From NCBI GenBank assembly GCA_023401925.1, contig JAEXDA010000043.1:186001-250000 (forward strand): DNA of 64,000 nucleotides, given 5' to 3'. This DNA is from Bacillota bacterium (lineage in GTDB: Bacteria; Bacillota; UBA4882; UBA8346). Made by a program: the position numbers and the translations under genes. This document shows positions 1-7,661 of this stretch, piece after piece (the stretch's first letter is position 1; each line of letters opens with the position of its first letter). A model generated the notes under the pieces. That model did no database searches and was not told the DNA's origin. It was given only the letters and a program-made list of their open reading frames with translations.

Positions 1-1248
1 CTCGTAATAAATCCGCATGTTTTCATTGACCGGATAGAGCAGGGCGGGAGTAAATATTGAATAAAAGGGGGTTCCGCCGCCCTCATTGATTACCCTCGCC
101 CCTTTGTCCAGGGCATCGGAAACCAGCTCCGCCAAATAATCGGTTTTGTTGTTTTCCGGTAAGGGCGTGATTTGAACATTTTGACTCCAGGGCATACCGA
201 TATTGAGGCCGTTGATAACCGCCGCTAATTTTTCTAAAAACGGTTGGGCCACGCTTTGGTGAACAAATATCAACTTTAAGGCTGTACAACGCTGGCCGTT
301 GTAAGAGAGAGTTCCTAATAAGCACTCCTGCACAGCCAGATCCAGATCGGCATCAGGAAGGATAATCGCCGGATTTTTGGCATCAAGCCCCAGCACTGAG
401 CGAAGCCGGTGGGGTTTGGGATGTTGCTTTTTGATAGTGTCCGCGATTTTACTGGTGCCGATAAAGGCCAGTACATCGATTTTTCCGGAGCTCATCAAAG
501 GAGAAATGATATTGGAACCCCGTCCGTAAACAAAATTAATGACTCCGGGCGGGAAACAGTCCCGGAAAATCGGGAGCAGGGGCCGGTATAATAAAGTTCC
601 AAGCTTTGGCGGTTTACAAATCACGGTATTTCCCATAATCAACGCCGGAATCAAGGTAGTAAACGTTTCATTGAGCGGGTAGTTAAAAGGGCCCATACTC
701 AGCGTGACACCCAGAGAGGACCGGCGGACCTGGCCGATAATGCCTTCTTCGATTTGAAAACGGGATGAAACCCGGTCCAGTTCCTTGACAGCCTCAATGG
801 TACCGCAGATATAATCGAGGGTCCGGTCGAATTCTTTTATGGAATCCTGATAGCTTTTACCGATTTCCCACATCAGTAGTTTGACAATTTCCGCCTTTTC
901 CGCTTTCATGCGGCGGGCGAATTCCTGCATATGTTGGATTCTTTTGGCTACCGGCATGGTGGGCCAAAGCCCTTTCCCGTTATCATAAGCTTCTACCGCA
1001 GCAGTCAGCACTTCCAGTATGGTTTCTTCCGATAATAGGGGATAAGAGCCAAGAAGTTTCGGGGCAAAAGCGCCGTCCGGGCCGGCAATAAAAATTGGTG
1101 AAAAAACTTCCTGGTTGGGGCCATTCCACTTCCTGAGTTCGCCGTTTATCAGAAATTCATTTTGGCAAGTCGGTTCTTTGATTTGAAATTCCGTAGGAAT
1201 TTCGTTCTCAGTGGGGAATAATTTATTAATATCCGTTGAACGAGTCAT
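1..1248 (-). CDS. gapN: NADP-dependent glyceraldehyde-3-phosphate dehydrogenase (GapN-type aldehyde dehydrogenase), 3' end cut by window
   Basis: Open frame of 416 codons running off the left edge. Starts at ATG 1248-1246 on the minus strand, with a GGAGG-type SD just upstream. The protein is an aldehyde dehydrogenase: SMGPFNYPLNET substrate-entry segment, KPP cofactor motif, FIGTSK nucleotide-binding turn, and NGQRCTAL carrying the thiol nucleophile Cys321. The overall pattern matches the ALDH11/GapN group, which oxidises glyceraldehyde 3-phosphate to 3-phosphoglycerate with NADP and bypasses the ATP-forming step of glycolysis. The position 34 residues before Cys321, normally the general-base Glu of LELGGK, is Gly287 in LGLDAKNP. 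Divergent from the nitroreductase gene. Family assignment is firm; exact substrate is inferred. Confidence 0.82.
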   Translation of the reverse strand, partial: MTRSTDINKLFPTENEIPTEFQIKEPTCQNEFLINGELRKWNGPNQEVFSPIFIAGPDGAFAPKLLGSYPLLSEETILEVLTAAVEAYDNGKGLWPTMPVAKRIQHMQEFARRMKAEKAEIVKLLMWEIGKSYQDSIKEFDRTLDYICGTIEAVKELDRVSSRFQIEEGIIGQVRRSSLGVTLSMGPFNYPLNETFTTLIPALIMGNTVICKPPKLGTLLYRPLLPIFRDCFPPGVINFVYGRGSNIISPLMSSGKIDVLAFIGTSKIADTIKKQHPKPHRLRSVLGLDAKNPAIILPDADLDLAVQECLLGTLSYNGQRCTALKLIFVHQSVAQPFLEKLAAVINGLNIGMPWSQNVQITPLPENNKTDYLAELVSDALDKGARVINEGGGTPFYSIFTPALLYPVNENMRIYYE

Positions 1249-1364
1249 TTTACGACCTCCTGTTTTCAATGACCTTGTTAGAGATAAGTTCTTGATCAAA
1301 AAAAATTATCCTTTTTTTGTAAAAATTGTGATCTGAAATTGATTAAATTGGAGGAAAAAAATTG

Positions 1365-1898
1365 ATGATTCTCTCAGTAATCCAGAAACGCCGAAGTATC
1401 CGAAAATATCTCAAGAAAATCGTTGAATCAGAGAAACGGGATGCCTTGATTGAAGCGGCATTAAGGGCGCCAACTTCAAGAGGGCTTAATCCATGGGAGT
1501 TTATAGTCGTCGATAATCCAGACTTGCTGAATACGCTATCTTCTTCCAAACAGTACGGTTCTTCTTTCTTAAAAGAGGCCTCCTTGGCGATAGTGATTTG
1601 CGCTGATGCCCGGCGAAGCGATGTTTGGATTGAGGATACTGCGATTACCGCGACCTTTATCCAGTTAACTGCGGAATCGCTTGGAATAGGGAGTTGTTGG
1701 ATTCAAATCCGGGAGCGGATGCACGATAATCATCAAACGGCAGAAAATTTCATTCAAGGGGTTTTGGGGATCCCGGAATCGTTGAAAGTGGATTCCATCA
1801 TCGCTCTTGGTTATCCTGGGGAAGCTCCGAAGTCCCATGAGCAAGATGAACTGCAATACGGGAAGGTATCCTATAATCGTTACGGAAACCGAAAATAA
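1365..1898 (+). CDS. Nitroreductase family FMN-dependent oxidoreductase
   Basis: About 177 residues. The N-terminal RRSIRKY is the phosphate-binding signature of FMN nitroreductases, followed by APTSRGLNPWEF and, near the C terminus, IALGYPGE, both typical of the family. These homodimeric flavoenzymes reduce nitro compounds, quinones or enones with NAD(P)H; the physiological substrate cannot be read from sequence. GGAGG at 1350-1354 serves either TTG 1362 (spacing 7) or ATG 1365 (spacing 10); I chose the ATG. Its antisense shadow on the other strand is not a gene. Followed 130 bp later by another small flavoprotein gene, so the two may share a role in redox defence. Confidence 0.85.
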   Translation: MILSVIQKRRSIRKYLKKIVESEKRDALIEAALRAPTSRGLNPWEFIVVDNPDLLNTLSSSKQYGSSFLKEASLAIVICADARRSDVWIEDTAITATFIQLTAESLGIGSCWIQIRERMHDNHQTAENFIQGVLGIPESLKVDSIIALGYPGEAPKSHEQDELQYGKVSYNRYGNRK

Positions 1899-2030
1899 CA
1901 TGAGTGACCCGGGGGAAAACTCTAGCTATAGAATAATCGATCGCTAAAAAAAAGTCTAGTTATATTTTAAAACCGCAACTATACTATGAATAACTGGCGG
2001 CCAGAAATTTAAAGTAAAGAGGTTTTACTA

Positions 2031-2573
2031 TTGGATAAGCAAAAAATCAAAAATATTCCCCTGGGTCCTTTTCCGACAATTCTGGTGGGAGCGGATGTCG
2101 ACGGAAAACCTAATTATGTCACCGTTGGAGCATGTGGAGTGGTTTGTTTGGATCCTGTTCTTTATATTTCGTTGAAAAGCACTCATTACACAACACGGGG
2201 GGTTCAAGAAAACGCTTATTTCAGCGTGAATATCCCTGCGGCGGAGATGGTTTCCCAAACGGACCATTGTGGGATAGTATCCGGCAAAAACAGCGATAAG
2301 TCCTTGATTTTTAGCTCGTTTTATGATGAACTCGGGAAGGCTCCTCTGATTAGGGAGTGTCCCGTTAATTTTCTCTGCAAAGTGATTCAAACGTTACCGA
2401 TTTCGGGTTTTGAAATGTTCTTCGGTGAAATTGTGGCAACCTATGCAAAACCGGAGTGTATTACCGATGGAAGCCCGGATCCGGTAAAAATCAATCCAAT
2501 GATTATGATGGGCGCTCATTATTGGAGTATAGGTTCATCCGTGGGTAGTGTTTTTAAAGCGGGCAAATCATGA
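2031..2573 (+). CDS. Flavin reductase-like FMN-binding split-barrel protein
   Basis: 180 residues. TTG start at 2031 supported by AAAGAGG at 2016-2022. The sequence opens with the PLGPFPTILVGADVDGKPN pattern of the flavin reductase (DIM6/NTAB) domain. Further along are PVLYISLKSTHYT and FSVNIP, where the FMN phosphate and isoalloxazine usually bind. Related clostridial proteins act as NAD(P)H:flavin oxidoreductases or as flavin carriers. Ends with a short C-terminal extension and is followed by a strong intrinsic terminator. No partner protein is encoded beside it other than the nitroreductase. Confidence 0.8.
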   Translation: MDKQKIKNIPLGPFPTILVGADVDGKPNYVTVGACGVVCLDPVLYISLKSTHYTTRGVQENAYFSVNIPAAEMVSQTDHCGIVSGKNSDKSLIFSSFYDELGKAPLIRECPVNFLCKVIQTLPISGFEMFFGEIVATYAKPECITDGSPDPVKINPMIMMGAHYWSIGSSVGSVFKAGKS

Positions 2574-2613
2574 AGAATCTTTAAAGAAGTTCAAAATCAA
2601 GTTAAAAAAACAA

Positions 2614-2658
2614 AAAAGCCGACTTTATTCAATATCTTGTTCAGGTCGGCTTTTCGTT
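2614..2658 (+). terminator. Intrinsic terminator after the flavin reductase gene
   Basis: Perfect 10-bp inverted repeat AAAAGCCGAC (2614-2623) / GTCGGCTTTT (2645-2654) around a 21-nt loop, with A-rich and T-rich flanks that would let it work in both directions. Confidence 0.8.
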
Positions 2659-2969
2659 TTCTAAAGATTTAAGGAGAAAATCCCGGCTGATTCATTTAAA
2701 TACTTTGGTGCGCGCCATTTCGTCAGAATAATAAAAGGAGTTCATCAATATTAAAAAAAAAATTAAAATTCCTCCATTCGCAGCACTGGGAAACTGGCGG
2801 CAGGAAGTTTGAAAGGTAAGTCGAATTTAAAAATTAGACATTCATTGACGATCATGGTAAAATAATAAGATTCAGTAAGGGTGGTTGATACAAAAAACAG
2901 GGGGATGGCCTTTTTTCTGGGTTATTCTGGAAAGTTTGAAATTTAAAAATACTAATGGAGCCACAATCA
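2659..2969. other. Intergenic region before mltG
   Basis: No convincing ORF. It holds a weak promoter-like TTGACG (2845-2850) with TAAGAT 15 bp downstream. The stretch at 2787-2821 (ACTGGCGGCAGGAAGTTT) resembles 1993-2020 (ACTGGCGGCCAGAAATTT) upstream of the flavin reductase gene. The resemblance is real but short, and I assign no function. Confidence 0.35.
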
Positions 2970-4043
2970 ATGGTATTAATGAAAAAATACATAGAGGATA
3001 AAAAAAATATTTTGATGATTCTGAATAAGAAACTTCATACTCCTTTGGGAGTTGGTGTTTTGGTTTCAGTCATCCTTTTTTTGCTGTTCATTGGATATTA
3101 CTGCTGGAATCTGACTCCAACCTATTTCGGAAATAAGGATTTTCATGTTTTTAAAGTTCCGTATGGCTCTTCGTTGCGACAAATCGGCCAGTCATTGGCA
3201 AAAAAGCATTTGATCCGGAATCAATTCATTTTTGAACTTTATGTCCGCCTGAACCCACGCCAGAGAATGGCAAGGGCTGGTTATTACCGAATAAGTCCGG
3301 GAATGTCGGTACCGGCCATTGTAAGTGAACTTCGGCGCGGCATTGCTCAATCCGTAAGAATTACCATCCCGGAAGGTCTTGGTAATCAGGAAATAGCCGC
3401 TTTATTGGCCCAAAAAGGGTTGGTTGATCCGCAGAGTTTTCTGAATGCGGCTCGCGATTCATCTTTGGTGAATCAATGGGCAGGAAATGAACAAAATTTA
3501 TCCGGAACGGAAGGATATTTGTTTCCGGACACTTATAACTTTGAATTAAATGCAACGATCGAAAAGCAGATTATTCAAAAAATGTTTCTCCGTTTTCAAG
3601 AAGTTTTTCAAAAGAATTTCCAACAGATTCCTGCCGATAAACGAAAAGAGATCGTTATCATCGCCTCTTTGGTTGAAAAGGAAGCCAGAGAACCAGAAGA
3701 ACGGCCAATCATTGCCGGAATATTTTATAATCGTTTACGACTGGGGTATCCGCTTCAATCCTGTGCGACTGTCCAGTATTCCCTTGGTAAACGGAAAGAA
3801 CGTTTATACTATAAAGACTTACAAGTAAATTCGCCATATAATACCTATTTGCACCAGGGGTTGCCTCCGGGACCGATAGCCAATCCCGGATTGGCTTCAT
3901 TAAAGGCTGCAGTATATCCGGCCCAAGTTAAATATTTATATTTTGTCGCCAGGCCTGATGGCACTCATATATTTAGCACCACTTATCAGCAACATCTCAA
4001 TGCCCAGCATAAAATTGAAAGAATGTTTAACAAAGGAACTTAA
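2970..4043 (+). CDS. mltG: Endolytic murein transglycosylase MltG (YceG family)
   Basis: Membrane-anchored lytic transglycosylase that cleaves nascent glycan strands and so helps set glycan length. One transmembrane helix at about residues 27-46, then a LysM-like subdomain, then the YceG catalytic domain with EGYLFPDTYNF, the VEKEAREPEER block carrying the catalytic Glu (E236/E238), and the NSPYNTYLHQGLPPGPIANPG signature. Several in-frame ATGs exist. GGAG at 2957-2960 is 9 nt before ATG 2970, whereas ATG 2955 overlaps that SD, so 2970 is the better start. About 357 residues, normal for the family. Followed 7 bp later by the MBL-fold gene. Confidence 0.93.
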   Translation: MVLMKKYIEDKKNILMILNKKLHTPLGVGVLVSVILFLLFIGYYCWNLTPTYFGNKDFHVFKVPYGSSLRQIGQSLAKKHLIRNQFIFELYVRLNPRQRMARAGYYRISPGMSVPAIVSELRRGIAQSVRITIPEGLGNQEIAALLAQKGLVDPQSFLNAARDSSLVNQWAGNEQNLSGTEGYLFPDTYNFELNATIEKQIIQKMFLRFQEVFQKNFQQIPADKRKEIVIIASLVEKEAREPEERPIIAGIFYNRLRLGYPLQSCATVQYSLGKRKERLYYKDLQVNSPYNTYLHQGLPPGPIANPGLASLKAAVYPAQVKYLYFVARPDGTHIFSTTYQQHLNAQHKIERMFNKGT

Positions 4044-4050
4044 AATAAAA

Positions 4051-4815
4051 ATGATCATAACACTCCTAGGAACCGGAACTTCTCATGGCGTTCCGGTTCT
4101 GGGTTGTAATTGCGCGACTTGTACTTCAATGGATCCTCGGGATTGCCGGACTCGCTCATCGGTATATATTCGCACCGGTGAACTGCATATTTTAATCGAC
4201 ACCGCTACAGAAATGCGTATTCAAACGATTCGAAACAAGGTTCCACGGGTTGATTTGGTTCTGATGACTCATAATCATGCGGATCATGTTTGCGGATTTG
4301 ATGATTTGCGTCGTTTCAGCGAATTACAGGGCAGTGAAATACCGGTCTATGGAAATCAAATAACCCTAAAGGGGATTGCCGGTATGTTTCCCTATATCTT
4401 CGATAATCGAATCCATATTGGCGGCGGGATACCAAGAATTTGCCTGAAAGAAATCGCTTTACCCATTGAGATGGCCGGGATTAAAATTATACCGATCCCG
4501 GTTTTTCATGGTCCTTTAGGTATCTTGGGATACCGTATCGGGGATTTTGCTTATATCACCGATTGCAGTCGTATCCCGGAAGAAAGTCTTGCGCTTTTAA
4601 AAAATTTAAAATTGCTTATATTAGGAGTGTTGAGATTTAAACCTCACCCAACTCATTTTAATCTGGAGCAGGGTTTGAAGATGATAGAAATCGTTAACCC
4701 CAAGCATAGTATTTTAACACATATTGCTCACGATTTTAAATATAACGAAGTAAAATTATTATTGCCTGGAAATGTAGAGTTGGGCTATGACGGACAATGG
4801 GTAGAAGTTAATTGA
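4051..4815 (+). CDS. MBL-fold metallohydrolase, PhnP-like
   Basis: 254 residues. ATG 4051 with AAAGGA at 4033-4037. N-terminal LLGTGTSHGVPVLGCNCATC has the extra Cys-x-Cys-x-x-Cys seen in PhnP-type phosphodiesterases, followed by the metal motif THNHADHVCGFDDLR (HxHxDH) and later histidines (VFHGP, PHPTHF, THIAHD). PhnP hydrolyses phosphoribosyl cyclic phosphate in phosphonate catabolism, but no phn genes are here, so the substrate is unknown. An upstream in-frame ATG (3943) lies deep inside mltG and is not credible. Immediately downstream of mltG, probably co-transcribed. Confidence 0.83.
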   Translation: MIITLLGTGTSHGVPVLGCNCATCTSMDPRDCRTRSSVYIRTGELHILIDTATEMRIQTIRNKVPRVDLVLMTHNHADHVCGFDDLRRFSELQGSEIPVYGNQITLKGIAGMFPYIFDNRIHIGGGIPRICLKEIALPIEMAGIKIIPIPVFHGPLGILGYRIGDFAYITDCSRIPEESLALLKNLKLLILGVLRFKPHPTHFNLEQGLKMIEIVNPKHSILTHIAHDFKYNEVKLLLPGNVELGYDGQWVEVN

Positions 4816-4879
4816 CAGCCGGCGGGTGTTGTTTGATTTTTAGTGGACGGAACGGACAGTAAGCCTAAGCGGAGGATTC

Positions 4880-5737
4880 ATGGAAGATCATTTAGTGATT
4901 GCAACTGCAAAGCACAGCACAATTCGAATATATGCTGCTTTAACCGCCGGAGTCGTGGAGGAAGCCCGGAAGATTCATGAGACTTGGCCTACTGCGACTG
5001 CCGCTTTTGGAAGAGTACTGACCGGAACATTAATGATGGGTGTCATGAATGATAACTTAAAGCGTCTGACTGTATCTGTTTCCGGCAATGGGCCAATCGG
5101 CAGGATTTTGGCAGTGTCAAATGAGCGGGGCCAAGTTAAAGGAGAAATTGATAATCCAAGGGTAGACTTGAAACCCAATCGTCTCGGTAAACTGGATGTT
5201 GGTGGAGGCATTGGCTCAGGAGAAATGATGGTATTGAAAGATCTGGGGTTAAAAGACCCTTATCAAGGAGTGGTTCCGCTTCAAAATGGAGAGATAGCGG
5301 AGGATTTTGCTTATTATTTTACGAAATCGGAACAGACTCCGTCGGCTGTTGCGTTAGGAGTTTTGGTAAATCCCGACGGGACGGTTCAAACGGCCGGAGG
5401 CCTGATGGTTCAACTTTTGCCGGGTTCTACGGAAGCAACCGTTTCCGATTTGGAACAAAAGCTGCATGACATGCCGAGACTAACGGAAATGTTGGCGGAG
5501 GGAATTTCACCAGTAGAATTAATTTCCCGTATTGCACCCGATCCGGAAACTGTCAAAATTTTAGAACGACTTAACGTGAGATACCGTTGTGATTGCTCAT
5601 GGGATAGATTTCGAGGACCTTTATTGAGTTTGGATCCGGGTGAAATCGGGAATATTTTGCAGGAACAAGGTCAAATCGAAGTACGTTGCCATTTTTGTAA
5701 TAAGATTTATCATTACCAAGAAAGCCAATTAAAGTAA
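4880..5737 (+). CDS. hslO: Redox-regulated chaperone Hsp33
   Basis: 285 residues, typical length. Hsp33 is a cytosolic holdase switched on by oxidative stress through its zinc-bound cysteines. All four are present in the C-terminal switch: C237 and C239 (CDC) and C270 and C273 (CHFC). The N-terminal domain shows the family segments TAFGRVLTGTLMMG and GRILAVSNERGQVKG. ATG 4880 has GGAGGA 5 nt upstream. Between the MBL hydrolase and yqeG on the same strand. Confidence 0.95.
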   Translation: MEDHLVIATAKHSTIRIYAALTAGVVEEARKIHETWPTATAAFGRVLTGTLMMGVMNDNLKRLTVSVSGNGPIGRILAVSNERGQVKGEIDNPRVDLKPNRLGKLDVGGGIGSGEMMVLKDLGLKDPYQGVVPLQNGEIAEDFAYYFTKSEQTPSAVALGVLVNPDGTVQTAGGLMVQLLPGSTEATVSDLEQKLHDMPRLTEMLAEGISPVELISRIAPDPETVKILERLNVRYRCDCSWDRFRGPLLSLDPGEIGNILQEQGQIEVRCHFCNKIYHYQESQLK

Positions 5738-5785
5738 ATTCTTAGTGTTATATCAACAATAGCATGTATAACGGGAGGATCAGGA

Positions 5786-6292
5786 ATGCTGCAAAAATTA
5801 TGCCCGCGAGTGCAGGCGCAGTCCGTTTTGGAACTTGATTTGGATGAGTTAAAAAAAGTCGGTATTCGGGGAATTATCTTTGATTTGGATAACACTTTAG
5901 TGGAATGGAAACAAGATGATTTGAGCCCTGAAATTATTCAGTTGGTTTCCAGATTTAAACAATCCGGTTTTAAAATGTGTATTCTTTCCAATGCTTTAGA
6001 GCATAGGGTGGAAGCGGTAGCCAGTCTTTTAGATATTCCTTATGTTTCACGGGCCGTCAAACCCCGTAAATTTCCATTCCGAAAGGCTTTGGAATTGATG
6101 GAAACAGAGCCGGACGAGACAGCGGTCGTTGGGGATCAGCTTTTTACCGATATCTTAGGCGGTAATCGCATGGAACTCTATACGATTTGGACCCCGCCAT
6201 TAAGTGATACCGAGTTTATCAGTACCCGGGCAGTCCGGCAATTGGAACGTCTTGTCATAAAACGGTTTCGTAAGAAAGGAATATTACAGTGA
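5786..6292 (+). CDS. yqeG: YqeG family HAD-IIIA phosphatase
   Basis: 168 residues. HAD motifs are visible: FDLDNTLV (nucleophile Asp and acid/base Asp), LSNA (motif II), the KPRKFPF lysine region and VGDQLFTDILGGN (motif III/IV). YqeG is conserved in Firmicutes next to the ribosome-assembly GTPase gene yqeH, as here. Its stop codon overlaps the GTG start of yqeH in a GTGA arrangement, implying translational coupling. Substrate unknown. Confidence 0.92.
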   Translation: MLQKLCPRVQAQSVLELDLDELKKVGIRGIIFDLDNTLVEWKQDDLSPEIIQLVSRFKQSGFKMCILSNALEHRVEAVASLLDIPYVSRAVKPRKFPFRKALELMETEPDETAVVGDQLFTDILGGNRMELYTIWTPPLSDTEFISTRAVRQLERLVIKRFRKKGILQ

Positions 6293-7401
6293 GTGGAAAT
6301 AATCAATACTGTCGCGGTTGTGGCGTCGCAATTCAAACGCAATTTCCCGAAAAGCCCGGATATGTGCCTGAGAATCACCAGCACAAAGGACAGCTTATTT
6401 GTAAGCGCTGTTATCGGATGATTCATTATGGGGAAGTTGGAGAGATGCACCCTGGACTCGATACTATCCGACAGAGCATTATGAAAGCGATAACCCTTAG
6501 TGATTTGCTGATCATAGTTTGCGATTTCGCGGATTTGTCGGGAAGTTTGCCGTTATGGTCCGTTTTTTTGGCCGGCAAACCCTATATTTTAATTATGAAT
6601 AAAATCGATTTGTTGCCAATGAGGGCCAAGCACCCGGAAATCTTGGATTATTTAAAGAATTATTTAAAGAAGACAGCTTGGCCGGCGCCCCGGGATATTA
6701 TTTTGACCAGCGGGATGAAGGGAAAGGGTGTGGATATCTTGGCAGGGCGCATTTCGAAAGAAGTTGGCCCCGGTTCCAGGATTGCCATGTTAGGTGTGAC
6801 CAATGTTGGAAAATCCTCTCTTATAAAACGGTTGCTGAAGTTGGAAGGTTCGGTCAGCTCACCGACGGTTTCCAAGTTTCCCGGGACTACCATGGGGCTT
6901 AGTAATTGGAGCATTTTAAAAGGGCGCAATACCTTAATTGATACCCCCGGATTAGCGCCCGAAGATAGAGTCGCCGATTTGGTTTGTCCGGAATGTGCCA
7001 GTACTTTGGTGGCATCTCAAAAAATGGAACAAAAATTATGGGGATTAAAGCCCGGTAAAGGATTGATTTTAGGCGGTTTATGCAGTTTTGCCTATCTGGG
7101 AGATGAGGAAGAGGTAATTATCGCTTACAGCTCTCCGGATGTAGTGATGCACCGTACGGATAATAACAAAATTGATGCTTTATTGGACGAGAAACCTTCC
7201 TGGCTTACCCGGATTTGCAGGAAATGTATCGGTAAAATCCAGTGGCAGGAAGTCATTGTACATCTCGATGATAATCAAGATTTAGCAGTTGCCGGTTTGG
7301 GCTGGATCTCGCTGCGGGGATCGGCGGCCGATTTTAAAATTCGAATTCCTAAGGGAGTGCGATTCGAGGTAAGGCCGGCTATTATCGGAAAAAAATCGTG
7401 A
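6289..7401 (+). CDS. yqeH: Ribosome biogenesis GTPase YqeH
   Basis: 370 residues. Circularly permuted GTPase needed for 30S subunit assembly. An N-terminal zinc finger (CRGCG...CKRCYRMIHYGEV) precedes the permuted GTPase order: MNKIDLLP (G4), then GVTNVGKSSL (G1/P-loop), then FPGTTMG (G2) and DTPG (G3). The C-terminal domain holds a second Cys cluster (CPECAST and CRKCIGK). Starts at GTG 6289 inside the yqeG stop. In many Bacilli aroE follows directly; here a GH94 gene with its own promoter sits between yqeH and aroE. Confidence 0.95.
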   Translation: MSGNNQYCRGCGVAIQTQFPEKPGYVPENHQHKGQLICKRCYRMIHYGEVGEMHPGLDTIRQSIMKAITLSDLLIIVCDFADLSGSLPLWSVFLAGKPYILIMNKIDLLPMRAKHPEILDYLKNYLKKTAWPAPRDIILTSGMKGKGVDILAGRISKEVGPGSRIAMLGVTNVGKSSLIKRLLKLEGSVSSPTVSKFPGTTMGLSNWSILKGRNTLIDTPGLAPEDRVADLVCPECASTLVASQKMEQKLWGLKPGKGLILGGLCSFAYLGDEEEVIIAYSSPDVVMHRTDNNKIDALLDEKPSWLTRICRKCIGKIQWQEVIVHLDDNQDLAVAGLGWISLRGSAADFKIRIPKGVRFEVRPAIIGKKS

Positions 7402-7471
7402 GTTTTGAGCCTTTGAAAAATTGTTTCCGGGATAATTGCGGTGACGAATTGAAATGAAAATACGACCAACA

Positions 7472-7518
7472 AATAACCTTGCCTCGTTTTGCCAATGTTG
7501 AAGCAGGTTATTTTTTTT
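7472..7518 (+). terminator. Intrinsic terminator after yqeH
   Basis: AATAACCT (7472-7479) pairs with AGGTTATT (7505-7512), followed by an eight-T run. It separates the yqeG-yqeH operon from the GH94 gene. Confidence 0.75.
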
Positions 7519-7599
7519 AAAGTCCTTTTTATTCAGTAGTATGGGTGCTTGAAGGGATAAGGAATACTATAAAATGTTTGCAATATATTGAATTATTGA

Positions 7600-7628
7600 T
7601 TGACAATCGATTGCAATTTTAATAAAAT
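7600..7628 (+). promoter_or_regulatory. Sigma-A type promoter for the GH94 gene
   Basis: TTGACA (7600-7605), 17-bp spacer, TAAAAT (7623-7628), followed by SD AAGGAG at 7649-7654. Near-consensus spacing and -35. Confidence 0.7.
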
Positions 7629-7661
7629 TTCAGGAGGAAGAATATAAGAAGGAGTTTGCAA

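Noticed and set aside
3943..4050. Extended N-terminus of the MBL-fold gene reading back into mltG
   Set aside because: The extension overlaps about 100 bp of mltG and does not look like the family; ATG 4051 begins right at the conserved IITLLGTGTSHG segment.
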